From Chryseosolibacter sp964438975 (GTDB lineage: Bacteria; Bacteroidota; Bacteroidia; Cytophagales; Cyclobacteriaceae): a DNA stretch of 64,000 bases. Location: positions 1-64,000 of the forward strand of contig CAYTMU010000015.1 in NCBI GenBank assembly GCA_964438975.1, read 5' to 3'. The notes beneath the pieces were generated by a model. That model did not search any database and was not told where the DNA came from. It saw nothing but the letters and a program-made list of their open reading frames with translations. Position numbers and translations under genes: made by a program. Of the stretch, positions 44,245 to 53,642 are shown piece by piece (the stretch's first letter is position 1; each line of letters opens with the position of its first letter).

Positions 44245-46692
44245 ATGAAGGTCCTGAAATTCGGAGGTAGCTCGGTTGCAACTCCGGCACGCATTAAATC
44301 GGTAATTGAGATCATCAAGTCGTATCCCCAAGATGATATCGCTGTCATTTTTTCGGCTTTTGGTGGAGTCACGGACGAACTTATTGCGATCAGCACGCTC
44401 GCACTCAGCGGTGATATGACGTACAAGCAACGCGTTGACGATCTCGCCACCCGTCACCTCAAGGCAGTTAGAGAATTGATCGGTGTGCAGAAGCAAAGCG
44501 GTATTCTTGCGCAGGTCAAGATAAGGATGAACGAGTTGGACGATGTCCTGCAAGGGGTCTTTCTCGTGAAAGAGCGCACCCTGCGGACGCTTGACTATAT
44601 CATGAGCTTCGGAGAACAACTTTCGGCTTTTATCATTTCGGAAGCGATCAAAGACCGAGGTATGGCAGCTGCCTATCTGGATGCCCGGAAAGTAATCCGC
44701 ACGGACAACAACTTCGGCTATGCCAAAGTTGATTTCGATGTAACGAACGCCCAGGTCGCAGCTCATTTTTCAGAGCGTCGGCCTCTCCAGGTCATCACCG
44801 GATTCATCGGCTCCGCTGAAAGCGGAGAGACGACAACGCTCGGAAGAAGCGGCTCAGACTATACTGCGGCGATCTTTGCGGCAGCCTTGCAGACGGAAGC
44901 GCTCGAGATATGGACGGATGTCGATGGCATGATGACTGCCGACCCGCGATTCGTGAAGAAGGCATTCACCGTGCCGGAGATGAGCTACGAGGAGGCGATG
45001 GAGCTTTCACACTTCGGTGCGAAGGTGATCTTCCCCGCTACCATGCAACCGGCGATGGTCAACAAGATCCCTATATGGATCAAGAATACATTCAATCCCG
45101 AATTCAGGGGTACGCTCATTCATGCTCATTCGACCAACGGTAAATTGATCAAAGGAATATCGTCTATGAACGATGTGTCGCTGTTGAATATTCAGGGCAG
45201 CGGATTACTCGGTGTTGTCGGTGTTTCCATGAGACTATTTGCAACACTTGCCCGCGATCATATTAACGTTATCCTGATCAGCCAGGCTTCGTCAGAACAT
45301 TCCATTTGTATCGCGATCGAGGGCCACAATGCACGTCGTGCCAAGCAGGCGATTGAACGCGAGTTTATACATGAGATACGAAACGAAGAGATCGATGAGG
45401 TGCAGGTTGAGAATGAACTTTCTATCGTCGCCGTTGTCGGCGACGGGATGAAGCACAGCCCTGGAACAAGCGGACGGATGTTCGGAGGGCTGGGTAGGAA
45501 TGGTATTAACGTAATGGCTATTGCTCAAGGCTCGTCCGAACGCAATATCTCGGCGGTTGTTCGTCAGTCTGATATCGCAAAGGCGCTGAATGCGCTTCAT
45601 GAAGCTTTCTTCCTTTCGGATCGCAAGCTGATCAATATTTACCTTGTGGGGACAGGTCTGATCGGAAACACGCTCATTCGTATGATGCAGGAGCAGTTCG
45701 ATAAACTTGCCAGTGAGAACCTGCTCGAGGTCAATGTAGTGGCGGTTGCCAACAGCACGAAGATGTTATTCTCGGAAGATGCCCTGGCACTGGATACGTG
45801 CATTGATGCCATGAAACGGCACGGAGAACCGATGGACATGAGTGTGTTTGTCGATCGGATGAGTACTCTGAATAAGCCTAACAGCATTTTTGTCGACTGT
45901 ACTTCCAGTGAAGAGGTGACCGATCATTACGCAGCGATCCTGGAAGCAAGCATTTCAATCGTTACACCGAATAAGAAGGCGAACTCTGGCGCATATGAGA
46001 AATATCAACTCCTGCGCTCCATCGGGTTTCGTCGCGGTGTGCGTTTCTTTTACGAGACGAACGTTGGCGCCGGCCTGCCGGTTATCAATACACTGAACGA
46101 CTTGTTGCTCAGTGGCGACAAAGTGATCAGTATCGAAGGCGTGTTAAGCGGAACGCTGAATTATATCTTTAGCTCTTTCGCCGAGGGCAAAAAGTTCAGT
46201 GAAGTCGTCGCGGAAGCAAAGATGAAGGGTTACACCGAGCCGGACCCGCGCGATGATTTGAGTGGAATGGATGTCGCTCGGAAAATTCTCATTCTTTCTC
46301 GGGAGGCTGGACTATCGCTCGAACTCGGAGATATAGGGATCCAGAACCTCGTCCCGGAAGACTGCCGAGACGCGAAATCAGTCGACGATTTCTTGGCTGC
46401 GCTCGAAAAGCACGACAATGCTTTCGAGCAACTCCGGGCGGACGCATCGGCCCGGAAGGAGAAGCTGCGTTATATGGCAGTGCTCCGGGATGGTAAAGTT
46501 GATGTGCGTCTCGACACTGTGAACGAGCAACACCCGTTCTATTCGTTGTCGGGGAGCGACAACATTATTCTCTTGACAACTGAACGTTATAACGACCGTC
46601 CGATGGTCATACGCGGGCCCGGTGCGGGGGCGGAGGTAACAGCGGCGGGTGTGTTTGCGGATATCATTAGGATTGGCCATTATGCACGCTGA
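44245..46692 (+). CDS. thrA: Bifunctional aspartate kinase / homoserine dehydrogenase I
   Basis: This 815-residue fusion catalyses the first and third steps from aspartate to threonine, methionine and isoleucine. The kinase part starts KFGGSSVATP (4-13). Paired ACT regulatory domains lie at about 310-450 (VVGDGMKHSPGTSGRMFG, SSERNISAVV). The dehydrogenase NAD loop is VGTGLIGNT near 467-475, and the C-terminal domain has GAGLPVINTLNDLL and EGVLSGTLNYIF. The ACT domains fit feedback inhibition by threonine. A Thr/Ile-rich leader peptide lies upstream. thrB starts 1 bp after the stop codon. Confidence 0.96.
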   Translation: MKVLKFGGSSVATPARIKSVIEIIKSYPQDDIAVIFSAFGGVTDELIAISTLALSGDMTYKQRVDDLATRHLKAVRELIGVQKQSGILAQVKIRMNELDDVLQGVFLVKERTLRTLDYIMSFGEQLSAFIISEAIKDRGMAAAYLDARKVIRTDNNFGYAKVDFDVTNAQVAAHFSERRPLQVITGFIGSAESGETTTLGRSGSDYTAAIFAAALQTEALEIWTDVDGMMTADPRFVKKAFTVPEMSYEEAMELSHFGAKVIFPATMQPAMVNKIPIWIKNTFNPEFRGTLIHAHSTNGKLIKGISSMNDVSLLNIQGSGLLGVVGVSMRLFATLARDHINVILISQASSEHSICIAIEGHNARRAKQAIEREFIHEIRNEEIDEVQVENELSIVAVVGDGMKHSPGTSGRMFGGLGRNGINVMAIAQGSSERNISAVVRQSDIAKALNALHEAFFLSDRKLINIYLVGTGLIGNTLIRMMQEQFDKLASENLLEVNVVAVANSTKMLFSEDALALDTCIDAMKRHGEPMDMSVFVDRMSTLNKPNSIFVDCTSSEEVTDHYAAILEASISIVTPNKKANSGAYEKYQLLRSIGFRRGVRFFYETNVGAGLPVINTLNDLLLSGDKVISIEGVLSGTLNYIFSSFAEGKKFSEVVAEAKMKGYTEPDPRDDLSGMDVARKILILSREAGLSLELGDIGIQNLVPEDCRDAKSVDDFLAALEKHDNAFEQLRADASARKEKLRYMAVLRDGKVDVRLDTVNEQHPFYSLSGSDNIILLTTERYNDRPMVIRGPGAGAEVTAAGVFADIIRIGHYAR

Positions 46693-46693
46693 T

Positions 46694-47623
46694 ATGAAAA
46701 GCATTCGAGCATTTGCACCGGCTACTGTAGCGAACGTCTCGTGCGGATTCGACGTATTCGGATTCGCTGTCGAGCATCCGGGAGATGAGGTGATACTCAC
46801 TCTCAGCGAGACGCCAGGAGTGCGCATAAATAAGATAGAAGGGGACGATGGGCGATTGCCACTCGAACCGGAGCGGAACACGGCAGGGGTTGCTGTGCTG
46901 GAGTTCCTGCGTACGATTGGCAGTGATCAGGGAGTTGATATCGTTCTGAAGAAGAACCTTCCACTCGGAAGCGGCATGGGATCGAGCGCGGCCAGCTCGG
47001 TCGCGGCGCTGGTTGCTATCAATCGGCTGATGGGTGATCCTTTCGAAAAGAAGGAACTCCTTCCGTTCGCGATGGAAGCCGAGCGGATCGCATGCGGGTC
47101 GGCGCATGCGGATAATGTAGCCCCGGCGTTACTCGGTGGATTCGTTCTCATTCGCGGTTATGATCCGCTTGATGTCGTAGACATCCCTACACCGGAGCTT
47201 TATTGTACACTGATTCATCCTCATCTGGAGTTAAATACACAGGACTCAAGGCAGGTGCTGCGGATGAATATTTCGCTGAAGGATGCTGTGACGCAGTGGG
47301 GAAATATCGCAGGACTGGTTGCCGGTCTGATGAAGTCTGACTATGGACTGATCAGCCGTTCGCTTAAGGATGTTATCGCAGAGCCGATCCGGTCCTTGCT
47401 GATACCCGGTTTTGACCACATCAAAGAGAAAGCTCGTGAGAGCGGCGCGCTGGGGTCTGGCATTTCAGGATCAGGTCCGACCATCTTTGCCTTGTCAGCA
47501 GACCTGACGGTCGCACGTCAGGTCGGCCAGACGATCAGCGATGAGTTTGCCCGGATTCACCTGAACAGCGAGGTATTTGTTTCCCCTATCAACTTGAAAG
47601 GGGCGATCGTCTTGACACCATGA
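46694..47623 (+). CDS. thrB: Homoserine kinase
   Basis: This 309-residue GHMP-family kinase phosphorylates homoserine. The N-terminus is SIRAFAPATVANVSCGFDVFG, the ATP loop is LPLGSGMGSSAASSVAAL, and a GSGISGSGPTIFAL block lies near the C-terminus. The ATG at 46694 sits one base after the thrA stop, and an in-frame ATG at 46682 would overlap it; coupling is likely either way. The stop overlaps the thrC start by 4 bp. Confidence 0.95.
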   Translation: MKSIRAFAPATVANVSCGFDVFGFAVEHPGDEVILTLSETPGVRINKIEGDDGRLPLEPERNTAGVAVLEFLRTIGSDQGVDIVLKKNLPLGSGMGSSAASSVAALVAINRLMGDPFEKKELLPFAMEAERIACGSAHADNVAPALLGGFVLIRGYDPLDVVDIPTPELYCTLIHPHLELNTQDSRQVLRMNISLKDAVTQWGNIAGLVAGLMKSDYGLISRSLKDVIAEPIRSLLIPGFDHIKEKARESGALGSGISGSGPTIFALSADLTVARQVGQTISDEFARIHLNSEVFVSPINLKGAIVLTP

Positions 47624-48936
47624 AATACTACAGCACGCATAACAGAGCCCTCACTGCCTCGCTGAAGGACGCGGTTTTACAGGGTCTCGCCCCGGATAAC
47701 GGACTCTACATGCCGGAGAGGATACCGGTACTTCCGCCAGAATTTTTCGAACGCATCCACGAGATGGACTTTCAACCCATAGCCTTATCGGTAGCGCGTG
47801 CGTTCACGGAGGGAGATGTTCCGGAAGAGGAACTGAAACGCATCATCGCACATACGCTGACCTTTGATGCTCCGCTTGTGAGCATTGAAGACGGTATCAG
47901 TGCGCTGGAGTTGTTTCACGGTCCGACCATGGCTTTCAAGGATTTTGGCGCACGCTTTATGTCGCAGTTACTGAGGTACTTTGCCGCCCAGGTCGATCGC
48001 GAGATAGTGATCCTGGTCGCCACTTCCGGTGATACGGGCAGTGCGGTTGCAAATGGTTTTCTCGGCGTCGACGGTATTCGGGTGATCGTATTATATCCGT
48101 CGGGGAAGGTAAGCGAAGTTCAGGAGAAGCAATTCACGACACTCGGTCATAACATCACAGCACTTGAGGTTAGCGGAACCTTTGATGATTGCCAGCGCCT
48201 GGTAAAAACGGCATTTGCAGACGCAGATCTTCGCGACCGGTATTTCCTTACTTCGGCGAACTCGATCAACATCGCGCGCCTGATCCCTCAGTCGTTTTAT
48301 TACTTCTACGCATACGCTCGGCGCCTGCACCGGGAGAAACCCGTGGTCTTTTCGGTGCCGAGTGGAAATTTCGGAAATCTGACTGCGGGTCTGTTCGCAA
48401 AGCGCATAGGTCTGCCAGTTGCGCGTTTCGTAGCGGCCACCAATATCAACGATGTCGTACCGGAATATCTCCGGGAGGGGATCCTGACGACGCGCCCATC
48501 AGTTCACACGGTGAGCAACGCCATGGATGTTGGGAGTCCCAGCAACTTCGCCCGTATGATGGACTTGTATGACAATGATATTGAAGCCGTGCGATGTGAT
48601 ATCGCGGGATATGCATTCACAGATCGCGAGACGAAAGCGGCAATTGCGCGCGTGTCGCGGGAGGCGGGGTATGTTCTCGACCCACACGGTGCGGTTGGTT
48701 ATCTCGGTCTGAAAAAATTCCTGACGGATTCAAAGTTGGATGTCAACGGGATCTTTCTCGAGACAGCTCATCCGGCGAAATTCCGCGAAGTCGTTGAAGA
48801 GGCGTTGGGATCTTCTGTCTCCCTGCCTGATACCCTCGCGCGATTCGCGAAGGGTACCAAACGAACGGTCCCGACCTCTGCTGATTACCAGGACTTCAAG
48901 AAATTACTGGTCGATCAACTCCCCGGTAAAAGCTAA
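47620..48936 (+). CDS. thrC: Threonine synthase
   Basis: This 438-residue PLP enzyme converts O-phosphohomoserine to threonine. The PLP lysine is K107 in GPTMAFKDFGARF, with ATSGDTGSAVANGF and SVPSGNFGNLTAGL as further family blocks. It is the last gene of the thrABC operon, overlapping thrB by 4 bp (ATGA). Its end overlaps the end of pcm on the other strand by 4 bp, and no terminator is seen between the converging genes. Confidence 0.96.
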   Translation: MKYYSTHNRALTASLKDAVLQGLAPDNGLYMPERIPVLPPEFFERIHEMDFQPIALSVARAFTEGDVPEEELKRIIAHTLTFDAPLVSIEDGISALELFHGPTMAFKDFGARFMSQLLRYFAAQVDREIVILVATSGDTGSAVANGFLGVDGIRVIVLYPSGKVSEVQEKQFTTLGHNITALEVSGTFDDCQRLVKTAFADADLRDRYFLTSANSINIARLIPQSFYYFYAYARRLHREKPVVFSVPSGNFGNLTAGLFAKRIGLPVARFVAATNINDVVPEYLREGILTTRPSVHTVSNAMDVGSPSNFARMMDLYDNDIEAVRCDIAGYAFTDRETKAAIARVSREAGYVLDPHGAVGYLGLKKFLTDSKLDVNGIFLETAHPAKFREVVEEALGSSVSLPDTLARFAKGTKRTVPTSADYQDFKKLLVDQLPGKS

Positions 48937-49580
48937 TTCCAGCCCTCTTTTCCCAACAACGGGACGAACGCGAAATGGTCGAACTCTTCGCGGAAGAGTT
49001 TGTCACCCTTCCGCCGGATCCGGAGCATCTTCTGGCGTTCCCGGTCGCCGACTGGAATTACGAGGATACCTCCATCTGCCAGCTGTTCGGTCAGGGCTGT
49101 CGGTACGACCGGCGCACCGGCTGTTACGATAATTTTATCGTAGGGAGCTTTCGTGGGTAATCCTTTGGAACCGTCGCCGTGAAAGAAATAGGGACTGTAG
49201 CCCACCTGAGGGAGAAAGGTCTTTACCGTTTCGTAGAGCTTTCGGTTGTACTCGATAGTGTAGACTTTTGCCCCCATTTCGAGCAGGACGCAAGCTTGGT
49301 ACCCCGAACCCGTTCCAACTTCCAGCACCTTATCGCCGGGCTTGATTTCCAGCTTTTCAGTCTGGAAAGCGACCGTGTAGGGTTGCGAAATTGTTTGCCC
49401 TTCCCCAATTGGGAAAGCTTTATCCTGGTAGGCGTGCTCCAAAAGCGCATTGTCAAAAAACACATGGCGTGGCACTTTTGCTATAGCCGCCAGGACACGG
49501 GCATCCGAAATCCCTTTTTTTTCCAGGGTTTTGACCAATTTGTTGCGCAACCCGCGTTGCTTGTAATTGTCTTCAAACAT
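48933..49580 (-). CDS. pcm: Protein-L-isoaspartate O-methyltransferase
   Basis: This 215-residue SAM-dependent enzyme repairs isoaspartyl sites in aged proteins. The N-terminus carries VPRHVFFDNALLEHAYQDKA and the substrate loop GEGQTISQPYTVAFQ. The SAM-binding motif is VLEVGTGSGYQACVL and DKIIVTAGAPVVP follows. All family regions are present. It is monocistronic as far as can be seen and converges on thrC. Confidence 0.94.
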   Translation of the reverse strand: MFEDNYKQRGLRNKLVKTLEKKGISDARVLAAIAKVPRHVFFDNALLEHAYQDKAFPIGEGQTISQPYTVAFQTEKLEIKPGDKVLEVGTGSGYQACVLLEMGAKVYTIEYNRKLYETVKTFLPQVGYSPYFFHGDGSKGLPTKAPYDKIIVTAGAPVVPTALTEQLADGGILVIPVGDRERQKMLRIRRKGDKLFREEFDHFAFVPLLGKEGWN

Positions 49581-49814
49581 GCTATTTTGACACTAAAAAG
49601 CCATTTTTTCAGGCTCGACAAACTTTCCAGAATTCCTTAGGAAAATTCAGGCGAATGCCCTTACTTTAAAGTCCTCTCCAAACACAGTGAATAAAGCTGT
49701 TTGCCATAGCGTTTCTCTGTGAACCTGCTCCTGATAGTAATTTGGGTAAAACCTCATTACTTCAAGGGCAGGGATAGGAGAGGTTCCAAATCGGGAATTT
49801 CATTTCCATCTCTA

Positions 49815-50870
49815 TTATCTCCGTTTTTTTCCAAGTTTTCTTACACCAATCGCATACGCGACGGAGGGATTGCTCACAATAAGCTGCATGATCTCGGACT
49901 CTGTGAAGCCTTCCTGCTCCAGCGCCGGGATCATCTTTCTGAACAGCGTAGTGTAGGGCGTAAGATCGCCGCCGTCTTCTTTTGCGGGATCATACCATCC
50001 CGCATCGTGTGAAAGCAGTACACGGTGAAGGCAATTCTCTCGTTTTAACAACAGCAGTGCCGACACATAGCGGTCAACGTTGTGATCGCGCAGTCCGTCC
50101 AGGCTGATCCAGGCTCCCTCACGCGCAGCGCGGATATACTCTTTGTGGTCGTCTTCGTTCTGAGCATGTACCCATACGAAGGCGGAAGGATCGATCCGTC
50201 TCGATTTGAGTACTTCGATCTGTTCGAATGCTGGCTGCGCACCACCGGTGTGCGACGCGATCGTCAAACCTGTCTTGAGATGAGCGAGTGCGGCAGCCTG
50301 AATGAGCTTGAGTGAAATATCCGAAAGATGATCGGGACTAACACTGATCTTGATGAACCCCGGTTTTATCGGTGTGTTGTCAATGCCGCGGTGCCACTCA
50401 ACCTGCCATCGCTGTGCAAGCTGTTCCGCCGTCTCGCGGAATACATGATCCGGCAGGAATTTATGATCAGATCCACCGTAGTAGCCGGTATTGGTGATGA
50501 TGTGCAGACCGGTCTTTGCCGAGAGCTGTTTGAGAAGCCCGACATCGCGGCCGAGGTAATTCGGCGTGCAGTCGATGAACGTCTGGCAACCAGCGTTCCG
50601 GGCTTCATTCAGATACGGAAGGACCTTTTCAATTACATGCTCGCGATCCCATCTCGGTGGATTGACGTCCGCTGCTCCGATGAAGTCGACGAGTACGTGT
50701 TCATGAGGTAACGTCTGGCCCATCGCGGCCGCATCAATCAGGCCGTTAACTGTCATCACGCGCTGTCGTCTCCGCGCAGCCGTTGCCGAAACCGGCACAA
50801 ACAACGCACTGCTGATGAGCATCAATCGGTTGAGGAATGAGCGTCGCGTATATGAAATGACGTGTTTCAT
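49815..50870 (-). CDS. Phosphotriesterase-family metal hydrolase, Tat-exported
   Basis: This 351-residue protein has an N-terminal Tat-like signal (SYTRRSFLNRLMLISSALFV) and so is probably periplasmic. The amidohydrolase barrel has HEH at residues 56-58 (TLPHEHVLVD), a candidate metal-bridging lysine in GFIKISVSPDH, then ASHTGG, VWVHAQNED and LLSHDAGW. Family members include phosphotriesterases, lactonases and amidases, so the reaction cannot be fixed. The ATG at 50870 starts the Tat signal; a longer frame to 50984 overlaps the CHAT gene and is not preferred. It lies 83 bp downstream of the CHAT protease gene. Confidence 0.85.
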   Translation of the reverse strand: MKHVISYTRRSFLNRLMLISSALFVPVSATAARRRQRVMTVNGLIDAAAMGQTLPHEHVLVDFIGAADVNPPRWDREHVIEKVLPYLNEARNAGCQTFIDCTPNYLGRDVGLLKQLSAKTGLHIITNTGYYGGSDHKFLPDHVFRETAEQLAQRWQVEWHRGIDNTPIKPGFIKISVSPDHLSDISLKLIQAAALAHLKTGLTIASHTGGAQPAFEQIEVLKSRRIDPSAFVWVHAQNEDDHKEYIRAAREGAWISLDGLRDHNVDRYVSALLLLKRENCLHRVLLSHDAGWYDPAKEDGGDLTPYTTLFRKMIPALEQEGFTESEIMQLIVSNPSVAYAIGVRKLGKKRR

Positions 50871-50953
50871 GTCGGAGATGCAAATTCCGCTTTTATTTGC
50901 TGACAATGAATTTCGCGGAGGGAAATTTGTCCATGCAGATGAATTTGCGTGGA

Positions 50954-53641
50954 TCAGAACCCGATGAGCACGAATGGCGCCCAATAGAAAGGGGCGGCAT
51001 ATCGTTTGTCGGATGCCATCGCGAGTTTTGCCTGTCGGAGCGCATGGCTGTAGTTCTCCTTATCGAGGCTGACAAGTTCCTGATAGAAATTCTTCATCAG
51101 TATCGCAGTGGACTCATCCGCGACGCTCCAGAATGACACAATGACGTTCTGCGCGCCTGCGTAAACCAACGCACGCGAAAGGCCTATGACACCTTCGCCG
51201 CCGACGATCTTGCCCAGACCGGTTTGGCATGCTGACAAGGTGACGAGCCCTGCATTCAATTCCAGGTTGTAGATCTCTCCTGCGAACAGATCGCCGTCTT
51301 CTTCGTCGTCTTGTTGCAGGAAGATCCTTGACAGTTCAGGACGATACTCGTCTACTATCCCATGCGTTGCGAAATGCAGGTAACGGAAGTCTTTCAACGC
51401 ACCAGACTTGATCTGTTGTTCGGCTGCCTGGTTGCGTACGAGTATCGAGGTTGCCAGTTTTTTCCTTGTGAACAGCTCCGAAATTTCACGTATCTCCTGC
51501 TCGGTGCCCGGGAGGTCTGCAAGGCTGGCGTGGTGTGGAAACTGCATTGGCGCACAAAGCAGAATGGAGGGTTGGGCTGTAATATTTTCCATTTGCTGCT
51601 TTCGTGCTAACAAACCTGCCGAGAATTCGTAGCGCACACGGTACTTTCTTATCAAATACGGAAGTGAGCCGTGATCCAGAGTCTCGTGTGTTTTCGCCGT
51701 CAACATGGCTTCGAATGGAATCATTCCGAGTTGGCCGGTAGGGAGGATCACGAGGTCGGTGATCGACTTCGAAAGACGGGGTATCAGCAATCGACCCAGT
51801 TCATACGCGGATGTTCTGAAAGCATTATCATCCTGAAAGTATGCGCCGTTCCGAAATCCGTTGACATAGCGGTCGAAGTTCTCGGTCAGGGGTTTCTGCC
51901 ATATCTTGTATTGATTGTTTTGCAGCAGAAATGTGTAGAGTTGCCCATTTCTAGCATCGATGAAGTAGCTGATCAGGGCTGTATGCGCAGGGAGTAATGC
52001 CCGAATCTGCGTCGTGGTCGGTGCCGCGACATTGAATTTGAGATTGAAATAGGAGGGGTAATCCCGCTCCAGTGCTTCTATAAAGACATCGTACTTCCTT
52101 CGCAGGTCGAATGCGGTCTTGCGCAGGTTTTGTTCTTCCTCGACGGAAGGTGTTTCTGCGAGTTGGCGCGCCACTACAGCCAGAGCAGATTTGAGTTCCC
52201 GTTCCTCTTCGAGCAAGGTAGCCGGTACTCCGGCAAAAGACTTCGCGTCTGTATCCGAAATCGCCTCCAGCAAGACGGCAGCTTTGCTCTTCTCCGCGAA
52301 ATAGAATGCTTTTTCGTAATACGCTTCCTTCCGAAATGCACTTATCGCTGCCTGGTAGGAGATCCTCACGCCGTCCGCATAGACTTCCTCCGCCATCGAA
52401 CCCAAGGTTAGTTTGTCGTTTTCATTCGTGGTGTGATGTCGGAGTTGGTCGATGAGTGAGTCGCAGCGCGCAAGTGTCTGCAGGGCTTCCTGCAAGTCGG
52501 AGAACTTTAGCGACTTCCTCGTATAGCGTGTCTCGAAGGCCTGTGCTTTGAAGAGCAACGTGTGGAGCAGTACCGTGCCGTTGTAGTAGTCGCGCAAGGG
52601 CGGGTCAACTGTGACGTCGTTGTTGTAGAAGTCAGGCAGATTTGCCTGCAATGCTGCCTGGTAGTATTTCAAAGCATCATCAAAATCATCTTGTGCCAGA
52701 CGAAGGTTACCCATCGCATTGAGAACGGATGAGACCTCCGGATGCCTGGCACCATAGTAGTCCTTGTACATTTTTAAGGCCTGCTCGTAGAACCGCATTG
52801 CGCTTTCCTGGTCATTGAGTCGAAGGTAGGTCAGCCCTAAGTTGTAGAGAGCGATGGCTTTGGTAGGGTGGGCCTGCGAGTAAACGCTGTTGGATATCTT
52901 CAAGGCGGTTTCAAAGTTGGCGACAGCATCGCCAAAGAGTTCAAGATCGCGGTAGAGGATACCGGTGTTGATGCCCGACAGGGCGATGCGCACATCCTCA
53001 TCGCCGTAGAGTTTGTGATACAGAGTATGTGCTTGTTCGTAGTAGTCGAGCGCTCGGTCCTTGTCGGCCTGGCTATAGGCGAGTCCCAGGTCGTTATAGG
53101 TTGCGGCTACCCACGCTTCTCGATTCTTCGGCAGTTCCTGGCGAATGGCCAGTGCGCGGTGGAGTTCGTTTTGTGCTTCCGCGTACTTTCCCTGACTCAT
53201 GAACGCGAGCCCGAGATATGCGTGTGTGTTTGCACTCAGTACCCCATGGGTGCCAGCGTGGCCGCCAAGCGTTTCCAATGCCTGGTTCAGCAGTTCTTCA
53301 GCGCGGTCAAACCGCCCGCGGTTGAGTTGCAGGAATCCGAGATTGGTTCGCGTCACGGCGTCTGCAATGGGGTCGGGTTTGCGCTTGAGTTGAGCCTCGA
53401 CATCACGCAGAACCTGCTCCGCTTGCTGCAGTTCACCCAGTCGCATCAGTGCTTCCGCTTTTTTGTTTGCCAGCACGGGAGAAGCAGAGCGCTTGCCCTG
53501 CTGATCAATTAGCTGGACAGCCTCGTGAAACTTTGAGCGGAGGAGGAGTTCGTCCACGCTTCCAATCAGGGCGCTGTCGTCCTGTGCCAGTGCTGTCGAG
53601 CAGGCCAGGAGTATTATTAAGTAAGGCAGGCCTCTGATCAT
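50954..53641 (-). CDS. Exported TPR-CHAT caspase-like protease
   Basis: This 895-residue protein has a signal peptide (MIRGLPYLIILLACSTALA). About 400 residues of tetratricopeptide repeats follow (ALYNLGLTYLRLNDQESAMRFY, ALNAMGNLRLAQDDFDDALKYY and others), then a linker and a C-terminal CHAT domain. The catalytic His-Cys pair is H760 in LHFATHG and C805 in LSACQTG, with GGEGVIGLSRALVYAGA and VIVSFWSVAD after it. CHAT proteases belong to the caspase/separase clan. The signal peptide implies action outside the cytoplasm. Its start codon lies one base after the stop of the outer-membrane-protein gene, so the two are tightly coupled. Targets are unknown. Confidence 0.9.
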   Translation of the reverse strand: MIRGLPYLIILLACSTALAQDDSALIGSVDELLLRSKFHEAVQLIDQQGKRSASPVLANKKAEALMRLGELQQAEQVLRDVEAQLKRKPDPIADAVTRTNLGFLQLNRGRFDRAEELLNQALETLGGHAGTHGVLSANTHAYLGLAFMSQGKYAEAQNELHRALAIRQELPKNREAWVAATYNDLGLAYSQADKDRALDYYEQAHTLYHKLYGDEDVRIALSGINTGILYRDLELFGDAVANFETALKISNSVYSQAHPTKAIALYNLGLTYLRLNDQESAMRFYEQALKMYKDYYGARHPEVSSVLNAMGNLRLAQDDFDDALKYYQAALQANLPDFYNNDVTVDPPLRDYYNGTVLLHTLLFKAQAFETRYTRKSLKFSDLQEALQTLARCDSLIDQLRHHTTNENDKLTLGSMAEEVYADGVRISYQAAISAFRKEAYYEKAFYFAEKSKAAVLLEAISDTDAKSFAGVPATLLEEERELKSALAVVARQLAETPSVEEEQNLRKTAFDLRRKYDVFIEALERDYPSYFNLKFNVAAPTTTQIRALLPAHTALISYFIDARNGQLYTFLLQNNQYKIWQKPLTENFDRYVNGFRNGAYFQDDNAFRTSAYELGRLLIPRLSKSITDLVILPTGQLGMIPFEAMLTAKTHETLDHGSLPYLIRKYRVRYEFSAGLLARKQQMENITAQPSILLCAPMQFPHHASLADLPGTEQEIREISELFTRKKLATSILVRNQAAEQQIKSGALKDFRYLHFATHGIVDEYRPELSRIFLQQDDEEDGDLFAGEIYNLELNAGLVTLSACQTGLGKIVGGEGVIGLSRALVYAGAQNVIVSFWSVADESTAILMKNFYQELVSLDKENYSHALRQAKLAMASDKRYAAPFYWAPFVLIGF

Positions 53642-53642
53642 A

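Noticed and set aside
50954..53641. CHAT protease as part of a CRISPR-associated (type III-E-like) or gasdermin defence system
   Set aside because: It has a signal peptide, and no cas, gasdermin or nuclease gene is near.
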